Shown here: positions 44,822 to 53,925 of the stretch, piece by piece | Layout of the letters: each line of letters starts with the position of its first letter | Numbering within the stretch: the first letter of the stretch is position 1 | Source of the DNA: Burkholderiaceae bacterium | GTDB lineage: Bacteria > Pseudomonadota > Gammaproteobacteria > Burkholderiales > Burkholderiaceae_B | Assembly: GCA_004322135.1 (NCBI GenBank) | Contig: SCSG01000031.1 | Coordinates: forward strand, 62,001-126,000 | Length of the DNA stretch: 64,000 nucleotides | Direction of reading: 5' to 3' | The notes under the pieces: generated by a model | Databases searched by the model: none | What the model was told of the DNA's origin: nothing | Seen by the model: the letters and a program-made list of their open reading frames with translations, nothing else | Position numbers and translations under genes: made by a program

Positions 44822-45934
44822 ATGTTCCGCAACAACAATCCAGAAGTGAAATTCCGCAGTACATGTGGCGCACTAGTCTTTGGTGCAGCCGCTGCGTTGA
44901 TGATCGGTAGCCCGGGCCTTGCGTTGTCAGCACCGTCCACCGGCTCGGGTTCGTCAGCGGCTGAAGTGCCCGTGACGATGAGCGATTACAAGGGTGCTGA
45001 GTCAACGCTCCCGAAAACGTATGCGGCGCCCAAGGCCGGAGCACTGAAGTCATTCACCATTGGCTTCATGAACCCCGTTGGAGGCAATCAAAACCTTCAA
45101 GCTGTACAAGATGGAGCAAAGGTCGAAACTGAGCGGCTTGGAGGAAAGTTCATCGTCAAGAACGACAACGGTGATGTAAACCAGCAGCTCAGAAATTTCA
45201 ATCAGATGCTCGTCCAGGGTGTCAACGCCATTCTGCTCTATCCACTTGATCCTAAATCATTGGGACCAGTTATCGCCCAGGCCAAGAAAAAAGGTGTTGT
45301 TGTCATTGGATACGACGTCACGAACACCGCCAACGACCCCCTTCCAGACGGCTACGTGAGCCAAGTCATGCAAGGTCGTGACTGGCAGGCGTGGGCAATG
45401 TCCAAAGCCATGGCGGCCGCAAAACCCGGTGGCCAGATCGCCCTGATTGGTTTCGCCGTCCCGGTGCCGGGCATCGAATACCTGATGCAGCGGGTCAAAT
45501 ATTGGTCCGAGAAAATGGGACTGAAAGTAGTCGGTCGGCAGGACAATCAAGAGGATGCTGCAGCCGGTGGCAAGACGGCGGCTACGGCCCTGCTTGGTGC
45601 ACATCCCAAACTTGACGGCATCATTGCATACAACGATCCCTCTGCAGCAGGTGCGGCGGCAGCAGCAAGAACCTCAGGACGCACCATTGCCATCGTTGGC
45701 ATGAATGGAGATAACTACGGGATCCATGGCGTGGAACAAGGGACGATCACAGCAACCTTCCAGAACGATGCCGTCGGACAGGGCGTGCAAGGCGTCGTCG
45801 GTGCATACGACGCACTCTCGGGCCTCCAAATACCCAAAACGATTGTGCGCCCGCCACTAAGCGCCATGACCAAATCAAACGTCAAAACGGTTACTACGTG
45901 GGATCAACAACTGTCGGCGTTAAACGCAAAATAG
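44822..45934 (+). CDS. Periplasmic substrate-binding protein of sugar-type ABC transporter, copy 1
   Basis: 370 residues. It has an export signal (hydrophobic stretch LVFGAAAALMIGSPGLALSA) and a type 1 periplasmic binding fold: FTIGFMNPVGGNQNLQAVQDGAKVETERLGGKF, MLVQGVNAILLYPLDPKSLGPVIAQAKKKGVVVIGYDV, and DGIIAYNDPSAAGAAAA. ATG 44822 fits the AAGGAG nine bases upstream better than 44813 or 44816. The ligand is unknown and need not be a sugar. A perfect palindromic hairpin ends the operon. Confidence 0.93.
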   Translation: MFRNNNPEVKFRSTCGALVFGAAAALMIGSPGLALSAPSTGSGSSAAEVPVTMSDYKGAESTLPKTYAAPKAGALKSFTIGFMNPVGGNQNLQAVQDGAKVETERLGGKFIVKNDNGDVNQQLRNFNQMLVQGVNAILLYPLDPKSLGPVIAQAKKKGVVVIGYDVTNTANDPLPDGYVSQVMQGRDWQAWAMSKAMAAAKPGGQIALIGFAVPVPGIEYLMQRVKYWSEKMGLKVVGRQDNQEDAAAGGKTAATALLGAHPKLDGIIAYNDPSAAGAAAAARTSGRTIAIVGMNGDNYGIHGVEQGTITATFQNDAVGQGVQGVVGAYDALSGLQIPKTIVRPPLSAMTKSNVKTVTTWDQQLSALNAK

Positions 45935-45945
45935 TTCTATTTAAA

Positions 45946-45967
45946 GGAGCGGCAATATTGCCGCTCC
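45946..45967 (+). terminator. Perfect 22-base inverted repeat after ABC operon 1
   Basis: GGAGCGGCAAT is followed at once by its exact complement ATTGCCGCTCC, then GTCTTCT. It starts 12 bases after the binding-protein stop and sits between convergent genes, so a terminator is the likely role. Confidence 0.75.
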
Positions 45968-46107
45968 GTCTTCTATGTACGCTTTGCGTACTAACTTGCA
46001 CCGACGTCGCTTCAATGTCATTTTTCTGCGAAAGATTGCGATCATCGATCAAACGATGGGGCTAACACCCCATCGACCAGGCTGTACTTTGAGCTTGCTC
46101 GCCGAAC

Positions 46108-47139
46108 CTATTCCTCTAGGTTCACCAAAATTTTCCCGGCCACCTTCCCTTCTTCAAGCATTCTGTGCGCGTCACTGATTCGCGATAGCGGGACGGTTTC
46201 GCCAATCAGTGGCGACAGGCTTCCATTGTTCAGGAAGGACACCGCCGCCCGGGCTCCTGACATTGTTCCCAGGCTGTAACCCATCATCGTGAGCTGCTTG
46301 ATGATCATGACGACCGCGTCGGTCTTCAGCGTCTGACCCGTCGTCAGCCCGGCATTCACGATTCGCGCGCCGGCACTTGCCAGCAACATGGAACGCTCCC
46401 ACGTTGCGGCGCCAGTATGCTCGAACACAACACTTGCGCCCACCCCATGGGTGGCCTCCATAACTTCAGCAACGACGTCGTCGCGGTAGTGATCCAGCAC
46501 AAGCCCCGAGGTCCTCTTGCGCAAGATATCCAGCTTGTGCGGCTGGCCAGCCGTGGTGATGATTTTTGCGTTGACCAGTTTCGCTATGTCTACCGCCGCG
46601 CTGCCCACGCCGCCAGTCCCCGCCCAAATAAATACAGTATCTTCAGGCGTAAGCTTAGCCCTGTTAATCAACATTTCCCATGCTGTAATGTAGATATTGG
46701 CAAAGCACGCTGCCGCATCGGCGCTGACCGATTCATTGATTCGTATTGCCTGGCTCTCACGGACGACCGCAAACTGAGCGTAAGAGCCGTTGGCGATGTC
46801 CACGTTCATACAAAATTGCGGGCGTTGGCCGCGACAGGCATGACAATGTCCGCACGCAAATTGCGGGTTGGCGATAATACGGTCACCCACAGAAAACTGC
46901 GTGACATCTTTGCCAACTTCGACAATTTCGCCGGAAAAATCAACCCCCAGGACTGCCGGCAATTCGACTTGAAACGTCTCGTCGGGAAGACCCTTCCGGA
47001 TCCAGACATCACGGTGGTTGGCCGACGTACGGGTCTGGCGAATCAAGACGTCGGACGGGCCCGGAGTGGGTTCCGGGACGTCGTCCTCAACCTGAAATAC
47101 CTCGGGGCCACCATGTTTGTAGATTCTTGCTGCGCGCAT
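46108..47139 (-). CDS. Zinc-type alcohol dehydrogenase/quinone oxidoreductase, copy 1
   Basis: 343 residues, MDR superfamily. CGHCHACRGQRPQFC gives all four structural-zinc cysteines, GVDFSGEIVEVG is in the catalytic domain, and FIWAGTGGVGSAAVDIAKL is the NAD(P) site. GGAGAG lies ten bases before the ATG. It is the last gene of the operon running down from 52.6 kb and is a paralogue of the first gene of that operon (same MRAA-x-I-x-KHG-x-P start and NHRDVWIRKG). It probably oxidises an alcohol intermediate. Confidence 0.92.
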   Translation of the reverse strand: MRAARIYKHGGPEVFQVEDDVPEPTPGPSDVLIRQTRTSANHRDVWIRKGLPDETFQVELPAVLGVDFSGEIVEVGKDVTQFSVGDRIIANPQFACGHCHACRGQRPQFCMNVDIANGSYAQFAVVRESQAIRINESVSADAAACFANIYITAWEMLINRAKLTPEDTVFIWAGTGGVGSAAVDIAKLVNAKIITTAGQPHKLDILRKRTSGLVLDHYRDDVVAEVMEATHGVGASVVFEHTGAATWERSMLLASAGARIVNAGLTTGQTLKTDAVVMIIKQLTMMGYSLGTMSGARAAVSFLNNGSLSPLIGETVPLSRISDAHRMLEEGKVAGKILVNLEE

Positions 47140-47192
47140 TACGATTACTCTCCTTCCTGTTTTCCTGGCCCCGAGGAAGCCATGTGAAATGG

Positions 47193-47588
47193 TTACGATG
47201 GAAGCCGAACTGTTGCTTCGATCTCGATCAATAGCCCCGGAACCGCCAGGCCCGTTACGCCGATAATCGTCTGCGCTGGATGTTCTTTGCTTCCCTGAAT
47301 CTCCTCAATGGCTGCCGTGATGACTCCGAACTCGGTGGGGTGCAGGGTATAGATCGTGCGGCGGACGACGTCACTCCATGTGGCGTTCACCGCCTTCAGC
47401 GCAATGCCGAGGTTACGCATGGCAGCCTTGGTCTGCGCGCCAAGGTCATCACCGCCGATTACAGAGAAATCCGGCGCCAACGCAACTTGGCCAGCCAAGT
47501 ACGCCATGGTGCCTGACTCGACAACCGTAATATGGCTGAAACCCGGTGCCGGATGCAGTTCGGGGGGGTTAATTAATTTTCGTGACAT
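47193..47588 (-). CDS. RidA-family protein lacking the catalytic arginine
   Basis: 131 residues, one RidA domain: YLAGQVALAPDFSVIGGDDLGAQTKAAMRNLG, TWSDVVRRTIYTLHP, and GVTGLAVPGLLIEIEATVRLP. Imine deaminases of this family need an Arg in the motif P-A-R; here it reads HPAQTIIGV, so Gln replaces it. That places the protein with Rid subgroups thought not to deaminate imines. GAGGAG precedes the ATG. It lies between the ABC ATPase gene and an alcohol dehydrogenase gene in one operon. Confidence 0.9.
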   Translation of the reverse strand: MSRKLINPPELHPAPGFSHITVVESGTMAYLAGQVALAPDFSVIGGDDLGAQTKAAMRNLGIALKAVNATWSDVVRRTIYTLHPTEFGVITAAIEEIQGSKEHPAQTIIGVTGLAVPGLLIEIEATVRLPS

Positions 47589-47748
47589 GAGAGGCTCCTC
47601 GATAACATGGTGAATAACTGAAATCCGGGTGCGACAAACAACCTATTCCGATAGGCTGGGAAACTACCTACTGAATACCGCTGAAAAAATAGCAAAATGC
47701 CCGGTTTGAAATTGCTGAGAAAACACGGCCAGACACATTGCACATGAT

Positions 47749-49302
47749 TTACTGACGGCTGCCATCCCGATCACTTTCCTGCGTCAGATAACTGGCGGCG
47801 TATATGTTGCCCACCATATCCGGCCCGCGGGGAAATTCCGCCGCGATAACCCCGTCGCGCACAACAAGCACGCGGTCCGAACACTCGGCAACCTCGTCAA
47901 TATCGGATGAAACATAGAGTACGGCGGTGCCTTCGTCGGCCACCTTGCGTATCAGCGAGGCAAGATCTCGCCGCGTCATTTCGTCCACCCCTTCAGTGGG
48001 CTCGTGCAATAGCAACACTTTCGGGCGATCTTCGATAATGCGCGCCAACAATACCTTCTGCTGGTTCCCGCCACTTAACGTGGCAATCGGCACTTCCGGG
48101 TGGGCCGCAACAATCTGGAACGCGCGGCAGATCGTGTGGGCCCAGGTAAGCTCGCGCCGTTTGGAAAGCAGACGCGCCCACGTATGACGGGAGCGCGCCA
48201 GCGGTGAAAGATTTTCGCGAACGCTGGCCTGAAGCAATATGCCCTGTGACAGTCGTTCGGCCGGGACCAGGCCAACCCCACGACGGCGACTCTCGTGGGT
48301 ACCTTGACGCTGTATCGGCTTGCCAGCCACCACCACCTTGGCGCTGCCGCGGTTGGCAACACCTGCAATCAGGTACGGCACTTCCTCGAACCCTGCACCA
48401 GGCGCCCCGGTCAGCCCAACAATCTCGCCCGCTGCAATCGCAATCTCGTTCCCACACGAAAATCGGTCACCCGTCATATGAGACACAGTGATTGCCACTT
48501 CACGCTGCGAGTCGTGATCCAGCCGCTGAGCAACATCCTGAGAGCGAGAGGCCGTCACTCGACGGCCGCTGGCCAATTCCAGCAATTGCTCTTCGGTAGT
48601 ATCTGCAACGTTCACAACGCCTGCAACCCGGCCATTCATCAACACCGTGGCGCGGTTGGCCGCCTGCAGCACTTCCATCATGTGGTGCGTCACAATCAGC
48701 ACACCGCCGCCCTGCCTGGCCACGAGGCTAGCGGTCGAAAGCACCTTGTCGGCATCGCGCCCGCGCAGTCGTGCGGTGGCCTCATCCAGAATGAGCAAAT
48801 CGAGGGTCCCACGCGGCGCCGCATTTTTGAGGGCTCGCGCAATGGCCACGATAGTCTGGTTCGCCGGTGACAAATCACGCACCATCATTGAACTTGAAAA
48901 CCCTGCCGCCAGCGACTCGAGTATGGGCTCTATGATCCGGCGCTCTGCTGCCCAATTGATCCTGCCAAAACGCGAGGATTGATACTTGGCCATGCAGCAG
49001 TTTTCAAGCACGGTTGCGTCATGGCACAGCCCAAGATCCTGATGCACCACACCAAGCTGGGCTGGCCTGCCGTCCCGACCCGTGATGGAAACAGACCCCG
49101 CATCGGGGCTGATCACACCACTTATGATCTTGACTATGGTCGACTTCCCCGACCCATTATGGCCGAGCAACGCGTGAACCTCGCCTCGCAGGACGTCAAG
49201 AGAGACGCCCTGCAAGGCGATAGTGTGTCCAAACCGTTTTCCCACCTGCCGCAATTCAAGGACAGCAGCGCGGACAGCCGACGGTGCAGACACACTTTCC
49301 AT
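47749..49302 (-). CDS. Sugar-type ABC transporter ATP-binding protein (RbsA-like), copy 2
   Basis: 517 residues, two ATPase domains. The first has GHNGSGKST, a degenerate signature (LSPANQ) and ILDEATARL. The second has a degenerate P-loop (GAPGAGFEE), LSGGNQQKVLLARI and Walker B VLLLHEPTEGVD, where His replaces the Asp. ATG 49302 overlaps the stop of the binding-protein gene (TAATG). It pairs with the binding protein and permease upstream. The 160 bases before the RidA gene show nothing clear. Confidence 0.92.
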   Translation of the reverse strand: MESVSAPSAVRAAVLELRQVGKRFGHTIALQGVSLDVLRGEVHALLGHNGSGKSTIVKIISGVISPDAGSVSITGRDGRPAQLGVVHQDLGLCHDATVLENCCMAKYQSSRFGRINWAAERRIIEPILESLAAGFSSSMMVRDLSPANQTIVAIARALKNAAPRGTLDLLILDEATARLRGRDADKVLSTASLVARQGGGVLIVTHHMMEVLQAANRATVLMNGRVAGVVNVADTTEEQLLELASGRRVTASRSQDVAQRLDHDSQREVAITVSHMTGDRFSCGNEIAIAAGEIVGLTGAPGAGFEEVPYLIAGVANRGSAKVVVAGKPIQRQGTHESRRRGVGLVPAERLSQGILLQASVRENLSPLARSRHTWARLLSKRRELTWAHTICRAFQIVAAHPEVPIATLSGGNQQKVLLARIIEDRPKVLLLHEPTEGVDEMTRRDLASLIRKVADEGTAVLYVSSDIDEVAECSDRVLVVRDGVIAAEFPRGPDMVGNIYAASYLTQESDRDGSRQ

Positions 49303-50450
49303 TACATGAGGCCCCAAAGTTTCAGGAACCCATCCCTGTAGTCTTCGCCAAAGAACGCCTTCGACAGCGCCGTTGACGACGAGGTATCAACACCCTGCAA
49401 ATCTTTTGTCCCTATATACCGTACCGGGGCGATCGGATCTGCCGGCTCCATTTTGAGCATGCCACGCATGCACTGATCAACCGCCGCCCAACCAATCCAC
49501 TGGTCATCTTCAGCGACATTTACTGCGTAGATATCACCCTTCTTCACCAGCGCCTGTGCCGCGGGCGTGCCGTTGAACGATGCGATATGCACTCTTCCTG
49601 TGGCACCAGCCTGCTGGATGCCCGCTGCGGCGAAAAGCCCCATATCGCTGTAGATAGGCAACAGATAGTTGACCTGGGGCTGGCTGCGAACGAGCGTGGT
49701 GGTGAGACCCGTGATTGCCGTTGTCCATTGCGCCAATGGTGTATCGGTAACCTGCACAATCGAGCAGCCCGGGCATTTTGCCAGCGAGTCTTTCATCCCT
49801 TTCACGATCGTGGACGCTGCCGAGACTTCAGACGTATTCATGATTACGACGTGAGCCTTGCCTTTGGTGTTGACGATAGCTGCCGCAGCCACCAGGGAGC
49901 CGGCAAGATGCGCATCAGGAGCGACGTTGCCGAACGTATTGGGATCCGAGCCCTGACCAGGCACGCCAACAACCGGTGGCGAATTGATCACCTCAACCGT
50001 GGGAATGCCCTTATCCTTGGCCGCCTTTATCTGATTGGCAATGATCTTGACGACGTCCCCGTCGTTCACGATCGCATCAGCGCCATTGTTGATGGCGTCC
50101 TGAAAGCCCTGCTGCATCTTGACGGGCGAGCTGCTCGCGTCAAATATTGTTGTCTTCAACCCAGCCTTCTCGGCCGCCTCCTGGATGGCGGTGGCCACAT
50201 CCCGTATGGCGCCGATACGTCCATCGACCATCTGAATGGAGATTGTCTTGCCCTTTAATTTCTTAGCATCCAGAGGCGGGCCAGGCGGGGTGAACTTTGG
50301 CTTAACCGAATGTTGCGCAATCAGCTGCTGCATCTGCGCAACGCCGTCATCGGGTGCGGCACTTGCCGTACCAACACCCAGTATTCCCACCGACAAAAAT
50401 ATAGCTGCCGCCGTGCTCACGACTGTCTTTCTTTTTTTAAGCATTATCAC
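49302..50450 (-). CDS. Periplasmic substrate-binding protein of sugar-type ABC transporter, copy 2
   Basis: 382 residues with a signal peptide (KKRKTVVSTAAAIFLSVGIL, cleavage after ASA). Fold marks are GKTISIQMVDGRIGAIRDVATAIQEAAEKAGLKT, GADAIVNDGDVVKIIANQIKAAKDKGIPTVEVINSPP, and NYLLPIYSDMGLFAAAGIQQ. It starts with GTG 50450, which has AGGAG about eight bases upstream. It is closely similar along its whole length to the binding protein at 56143. A pair of cysteines in AKCPGCSIV may form a disulfide. The ligand is unknown. Confidence 0.92.
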   Translation of the reverse strand: MIMLKKRKTVVSTAAAIFLSVGILGVGTASAAPDDGVAQMQQLIAQHSVKPKFTPPGPPLDAKKLKGKTISIQMVDGRIGAIRDVATAIQEAAEKAGLKTTIFDASSSPVKMQQGFQDAINNGADAIVNDGDVVKIIANQIKAAKDKGIPTVEVINSPPVVGVPGQGSDPNTFGNVAPDAHLAGSLVAAAAIVNTKGKAHVVIMNTSEVSAASTIVKGMKDSLAKCPGCSIVQVTDTPLAQWTTAITGLTTTLVRSQPQVNYLLPIYSDMGLFAAAGIQQAGATGRVHIASFNGTPAAQALVKKGDIYAVNVAEDDQWIGWAAVDQCMRGMLKMEPADPIAPVRYIGTKDLQGVDTSSSTALSKAFFGEDYRDGFLKLWGLM

Positions 50451-50508
50451 GATTTCACTCCTTTATTTAAAGCCACACGTCTATTCATTCTGCAAGAATG
50501 CAGTGTGA

Positions 50509-51507
50509 TCAGTGGCGGGAACTTCGCGCGAAGATCTCGGCAAAGGCAACAGCGAGGATAAGCACCGCACCTTCAAAGACATTCACCACCCAGCTCTGCA
50601 GGCCGAGAAACTGCAGCCCCGTTGTGCCTACAGCAAGAAAATAGACTGCCCAGATAGTCCCCCAAACATTGAATCGCCCCGGCGTAAAGGCCGTTGATCC
50701 AAGAAACACCGCCGCATACGCCGGTAAAAGGAAGGCATCGGCGATCGTCGGAGATGCGGCAGCGGTCTGGCCGCTAAGGACAATCCCCGCCAATGCGGAC
50801 AACACTGACGCAAGAATTAGGGAAACCGTCCGTATCCGGTCGGTGCGAATGCCCGCCAACATTGCCGCCTTGCGTGCATTGCCGGTGAAAAACATGCTGC
50901 GCCCTACCGGCATGAAGCTGAGTGCGACATAAAAGCACAAGCCTATGACGATCATGTAGATGAACGATAGCTGCACGCCTTCAATCTGCGTCTGAAAGAC
51001 AGTGGTGAAGCCATTCGGAAGGCCGCCAAGCGTCATGGAACCGAACACCCCCACTGCAATCCCCGTCACCAGGGTGCCCATGCCCAGAGTAACGATGAAC
51101 GAATTGATTCCCAACCATACGATGAATAGCGCGTTGACCAGACCCACCACCACCGCAAACAGCACCGCAATAACGCAGGCCAGAACGGGGTCTATATTGG
51201 CGTTGGTCGTAAAGAAGGCAACCGCACTTGCCGACATCCCCATGACCGACGCCACAGACAGATCAAACTCGCCCACAAGCAGTACGATCGTGACGCCAAT
51301 CGCCAAAATCACCAGCGCCGACTGGGTACTGAGAATCGTCGCCAAGTTGCCGAGAGTGAAAAACGTCGTCGGCCGCATGATCGAGAAAATGGCAATGAAA
51401 ATGACAAGGGCAATTAGCAACGCATAGCGCTGCATTGAAGGCGCGAAACGCGCCGGCTGGCGCTCGGATGACGCCATGACTGTGGTGTTGGATGTATCAG
51501 TACCCAC
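50509..51507 (-). CDS. ABC transporter permease (RbsC-like), copy 2
   Basis: 332 residues with about ten hydrophobic segments. LVGEFDLSVASVMGMSASAVA and WLGINSFIVTLGMGTLVTGIAVG match the family, as do MFFTGNARKAAMLAGIRTDRIRTVSLILASVLSALAGI and FLGSTAFTPGRFNVWGT. Gene order in this operon is permease, binding protein, ATPase, unlike the ATPase, permease, binding-protein order of copy 1. Confidence 0.93.
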   Translation of the reverse strand: MGTDTSNTTVMASSERQPARFAPSMQRYALLIALVIFIAIFSIMRPTTFFTLGNLATILSTQSALVILAIGVTIVLLVGEFDLSVASVMGMSASAVAFFTTNANIDPVLACVIAVLFAVVVGLVNALFIVWLGINSFIVTLGMGTLVTGIAVGVFGSMTLGGLPNGFTTVFQTQIEGVQLSFIYMIVIGLCFYVALSFMPVGRSMFFTGNARKAAMLAGIRTDRIRTVSLILASVLSALAGIVLSGQTAAASPTIADAFLLPAYAAVFLGSTAFTPGRFNVWGTIWAVYFLAVGTTGLQFLGLQSWVVNVFEGAVLILAVAFAEIFARSSRH

Positions 51508-51572
51508 CGCTACCTCGTTCCTTTGGGTTCATGCCGCATGACGCGGGCAATATTCTTTTTATTCAGCTACAA

Positions 51573-52598
51573 CTAATATTCCAGGGTAATCTTTCCAATG
51601 ATTTTCCCCGCTTCCATCAGTTCGTGAGCCTGTACGATTTCCTCCAGCGGCAACGCCCTTCCGATCAAGGGCTTGAAGTAGCCCGAATTCAGATGGCGCA
51701 CGCTGTCGGCCAGATCTTTCATTGTTCCCAGCCTTGAGCCCAATATCCTGATTTGCTTCACGAAGGCGTAGGTGATGTCCATGGTAACCTCATCGCCGCT
51801 AGTTGCACCAGCGGTCACAATCGTACCGCCGACCGCACACATTTCAAGCGTCCTTTGCCAGCTTGACTTGCCCACGTGCTCGAACACAATGGATGCGCCC
51901 TTGCCGTCGGTGAAATCCATGATCTGCTTCACCATATCGGGTTTGTAATGATCCAGGATCAGATCAGGGTGGTAGCCCTTGAGCATGTCGCGCTTCGCTT
52001 CAGTCCCCGCGCTTGTGACAACCCTTGCTCCGGCCAACTTCGCAATCTCGATTGCCGCACTGCCCAGCCCGCTGGTTCCGGCCCAGACAAAAACGGTATC
52101 AGCGGGCCCAACGTTCGCTTTTCCAACAAGCATCTGCCAAGCGGTGATGTAGCTGTTGGGAAAGGCCGCCGCGTGCGTGATGGGAACATCATCGTTAATG
52201 TTAACGGCATTATTGGCGGAAATCACTGCATATTCGGCATAGCTGCCGTTATAAACCGTGAAATAGGGGCAATATTGAAACTCGCCGCGCCTGCAATGAT
52301 CACACTTCCCACAGGGAATATAAGGGTTGGCAATAATACGGTTGCCCGGCTTGAACATGGGGTCGACATCTGCTCCGATCTCTTCAATCACACCACAGAC
52401 ATCCACCCCCAATACAGTGGGCAAATCAACGTGGTAGGCGGGATGAGGATGCCCCTTGCGTATCCAGACATCGCGATGATTGACCGACGTGGACAGCATT
52501 TTTATCAGTAGCTCGCCCCTGCCTGGCCTGGGAACGGGAATATCTTCCAAGTGCAGGACGCTCGGGTCTCCGTGTTTACGTATGAGGGCAGCTCGCAT
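51573..52598 (-). CDS. Zinc-type alcohol dehydrogenase, copy 2
   Basis: 341 residues. CGKCDHCRRGEFQYC holds the structural-zinc cysteines, GVDVCGVIEEIG the catalytic-domain turn and FVWAGTSGLGSAAIEIAKL the nucleotide site. GGAGG lies before the ATG. It opens the operon that continues with permease, binding protein, ATPase, RidA and the paralogous dehydrogenase at 46108; the two share long identical stretches, so one arose from the other. Having two in one operon suggests two successive or related alcohols. Confidence 0.92.
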   Translation of the reverse strand: MRAALIRKHGDPSVLHLEDIPVPRPGRGELLIKMLSTSVNHRDVWIRKGHPHPAYHVDLPTVLGVDVCGVIEEIGADVDPMFKPGNRIIANPYIPCGKCDHCRRGEFQYCPYFTVYNGSYAEYAVISANNAVNINDDVPITHAAAFPNSYITAWQMLVGKANVGPADTVFVWAGTSGLGSAAIEIAKLAGARVVTSAGTEAKRDMLKGYHPDLILDHYKPDMVKQIMDFTDGKGASIVFEHVGKSSWQRTLEMCAVGGTIVTAGATSGDEVTMDITYAFVKQIRILGSRLGTMKDLADSVRHLNSGYFKPLIGRALPLEEIVQAHELMEAGKIIGKITLEY

Positions 52599-52858
52599 TC
52601 AAAACCTCCAGCAGATACAGTATTCCACGCGTGAAGCGCATCATTGAGCATAGGCCACATTCGTAGCCAGCAACCATCTTGCGCGGAAATTCCTGCACAG
52701 TACGGACGTACCCTGCACTCTCGTGATGAATGACATAATCCCGACACTCGCCTTCTAAGTAGAAACCCTTGGCCAATAGACGGGCGACGCGTATTAGCAT
52801 ATATACCGATGCATCAATCTGATGCACCGCAACGAGACACGATTTTGAGATGGTCAGG
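52599..52858. promoter_or_regulatory. Divergent promoter region between ADH operon and AraC1
   Basis: 260 bases hold the promoters of the dehydrogenase/ABC operon and of the AraC regulator. An inverted repeat GCATCA-ATC-TGATGC lies at 52811-52825, only 25-35 bases before the AraC start, and could be an autoregulatory site. No other gene is seen. Confidence 0.45.
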
Positions 52859-53872
52859 ATGTACACCGATACCACACGCACGCGTCGCGCAAAGAGCTAT
52901 CACGACAATTTCATCTCTAGCGATCTGGACGAAACCCAACGATATATCGGCCAGGCGCTCAAGCCGCACGCCCTGACGTTGCTGGACCGCAGGCAATCCC
53001 TGAACGTGAAGGTAGGCCGGACCGATTTCGGCCGCATGTCGTTCATGTATATCGACCATGGGGCAGATGTTCACGTTTACCCCGGCAAGCTCGAAACCAT
53101 TTTTCTCTTCCAGGTCCCGATCCACACCACGGCCATCAACAAACAAGAGGTGCGCGTGGGCAATTCGGTCGTCCAGGTCTCGCCGGGCATCGCGTACGTG
53201 GTATCCCCCACGCTCGACCTGGAACTCAGGATGTCGAAGTATTCCGATAATGCCGTACTGTCCATCGAACGAACTCGACTCGAAGGGTTCCTGGAACAGA
53301 CCCTGCAGCGGCGCCTGGACAAACCGTTGGAATTCACTCCCAGGGTTGACCTTACCCAATGCGGCAGCCAGGAACTGGTAAGCCTGATGTCGCATATGAC
53401 AAGGCAGCTCAATCTGCCTTCATCCAGCCTGCGACACGTCATGATCCAGAGCCAGGCCGAATCGCTGTTGATGAGCACCATGCTCATCAACCTGGAGCAC
53501 AACTACCGTGCCGAGCTAATCAGCGAAGCAGCCACACCAAAGCCTCACTACATCAGGAAAGCGCAAGCGTATATACTGGAAAATGCGCAAGATGCATTGA
53601 CACCAGAAGACATTGCAAGAGCGGCGTGCGTAAGCCTGCGGTCACTATATGCCGGCTTCCAGACCTACCTGCATTGCTCGCCGATGACGTTTGTAAAGAA
53701 CATCAAACTGGACAAAATCAACGACGAGCTCATGCTGGGCGAAGCAGCGACTACCTCCGTCTCAGAGGTCGTGTCGAAATACGGGATTTCCAGCCTGGGA
53801 AATTTCTCCGCCAACTACCGCCGGCGGTTTGGCGAGTTGCCGCGGGAAACGCTGCGTCGCAAGCGCATTTAA
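52859..53872 (+). CDS. AraC-family regulator with AraC-binding-like domain (AraC1)
   Basis: About 337 residues. The N-terminal AraC_binding_2-type sensor (KSYHDNFISSDLDETQRYIGQALKPH, ...FMYIDHGADVHVYPG) is followed by a C-terminal helix-turn-helix pair (YILENAQDALTPEDIARAACVSLRSLYAGFQTYLHCSPMTFVKNIKLDKI, then EVVSKYGISSLGNFSANYRRRFGELPRETLR). ATG 52859 matches the start of its paralogue at 57608; 52850 is also possible. It is divergent from and likely activates the dehydrogenase/ABC operon. Confidence 0.93.
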   Translation: MYTDTTRTRRAKSYHDNFISSDLDETQRYIGQALKPHALTLLDRRQSLNVKVGRTDFGRMSFMYIDHGADVHVYPGKLETIFLFQVPIHTTAINKQEVRVGNSVVQVSPGIAYVVSPTLDLELRMSKYSDNAVLSIERTRLEGFLEQTLQRRLDKPLEFTPRVDLTQCGSQELVSLMSHMTRQLNLPSSSLRHVMIQSQAESLLMSTMLINLEHNYRAELISEAATPKPHYIRKAQAYILENAQDALTPEDIARAACVSLRSLYAGFQTYLHCSPMTFVKNIKLDKINDELMLGEAATTSVSEVVSKYGISSLGNFSANYRRRFGELPRETLRRKRI

Positions 53873-53925
53873 GGCCTTTTGTCGCATCCAGGCCGTAAGA
53901 CCATTGCCGCATACTCACAGGCCCT

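Noticed and set aside
45946-45967. Perfect 22-base palindrome as an operator
   Set aside because: It lies just after the last gene of an operon and between convergent genes, so a terminator is more likely.
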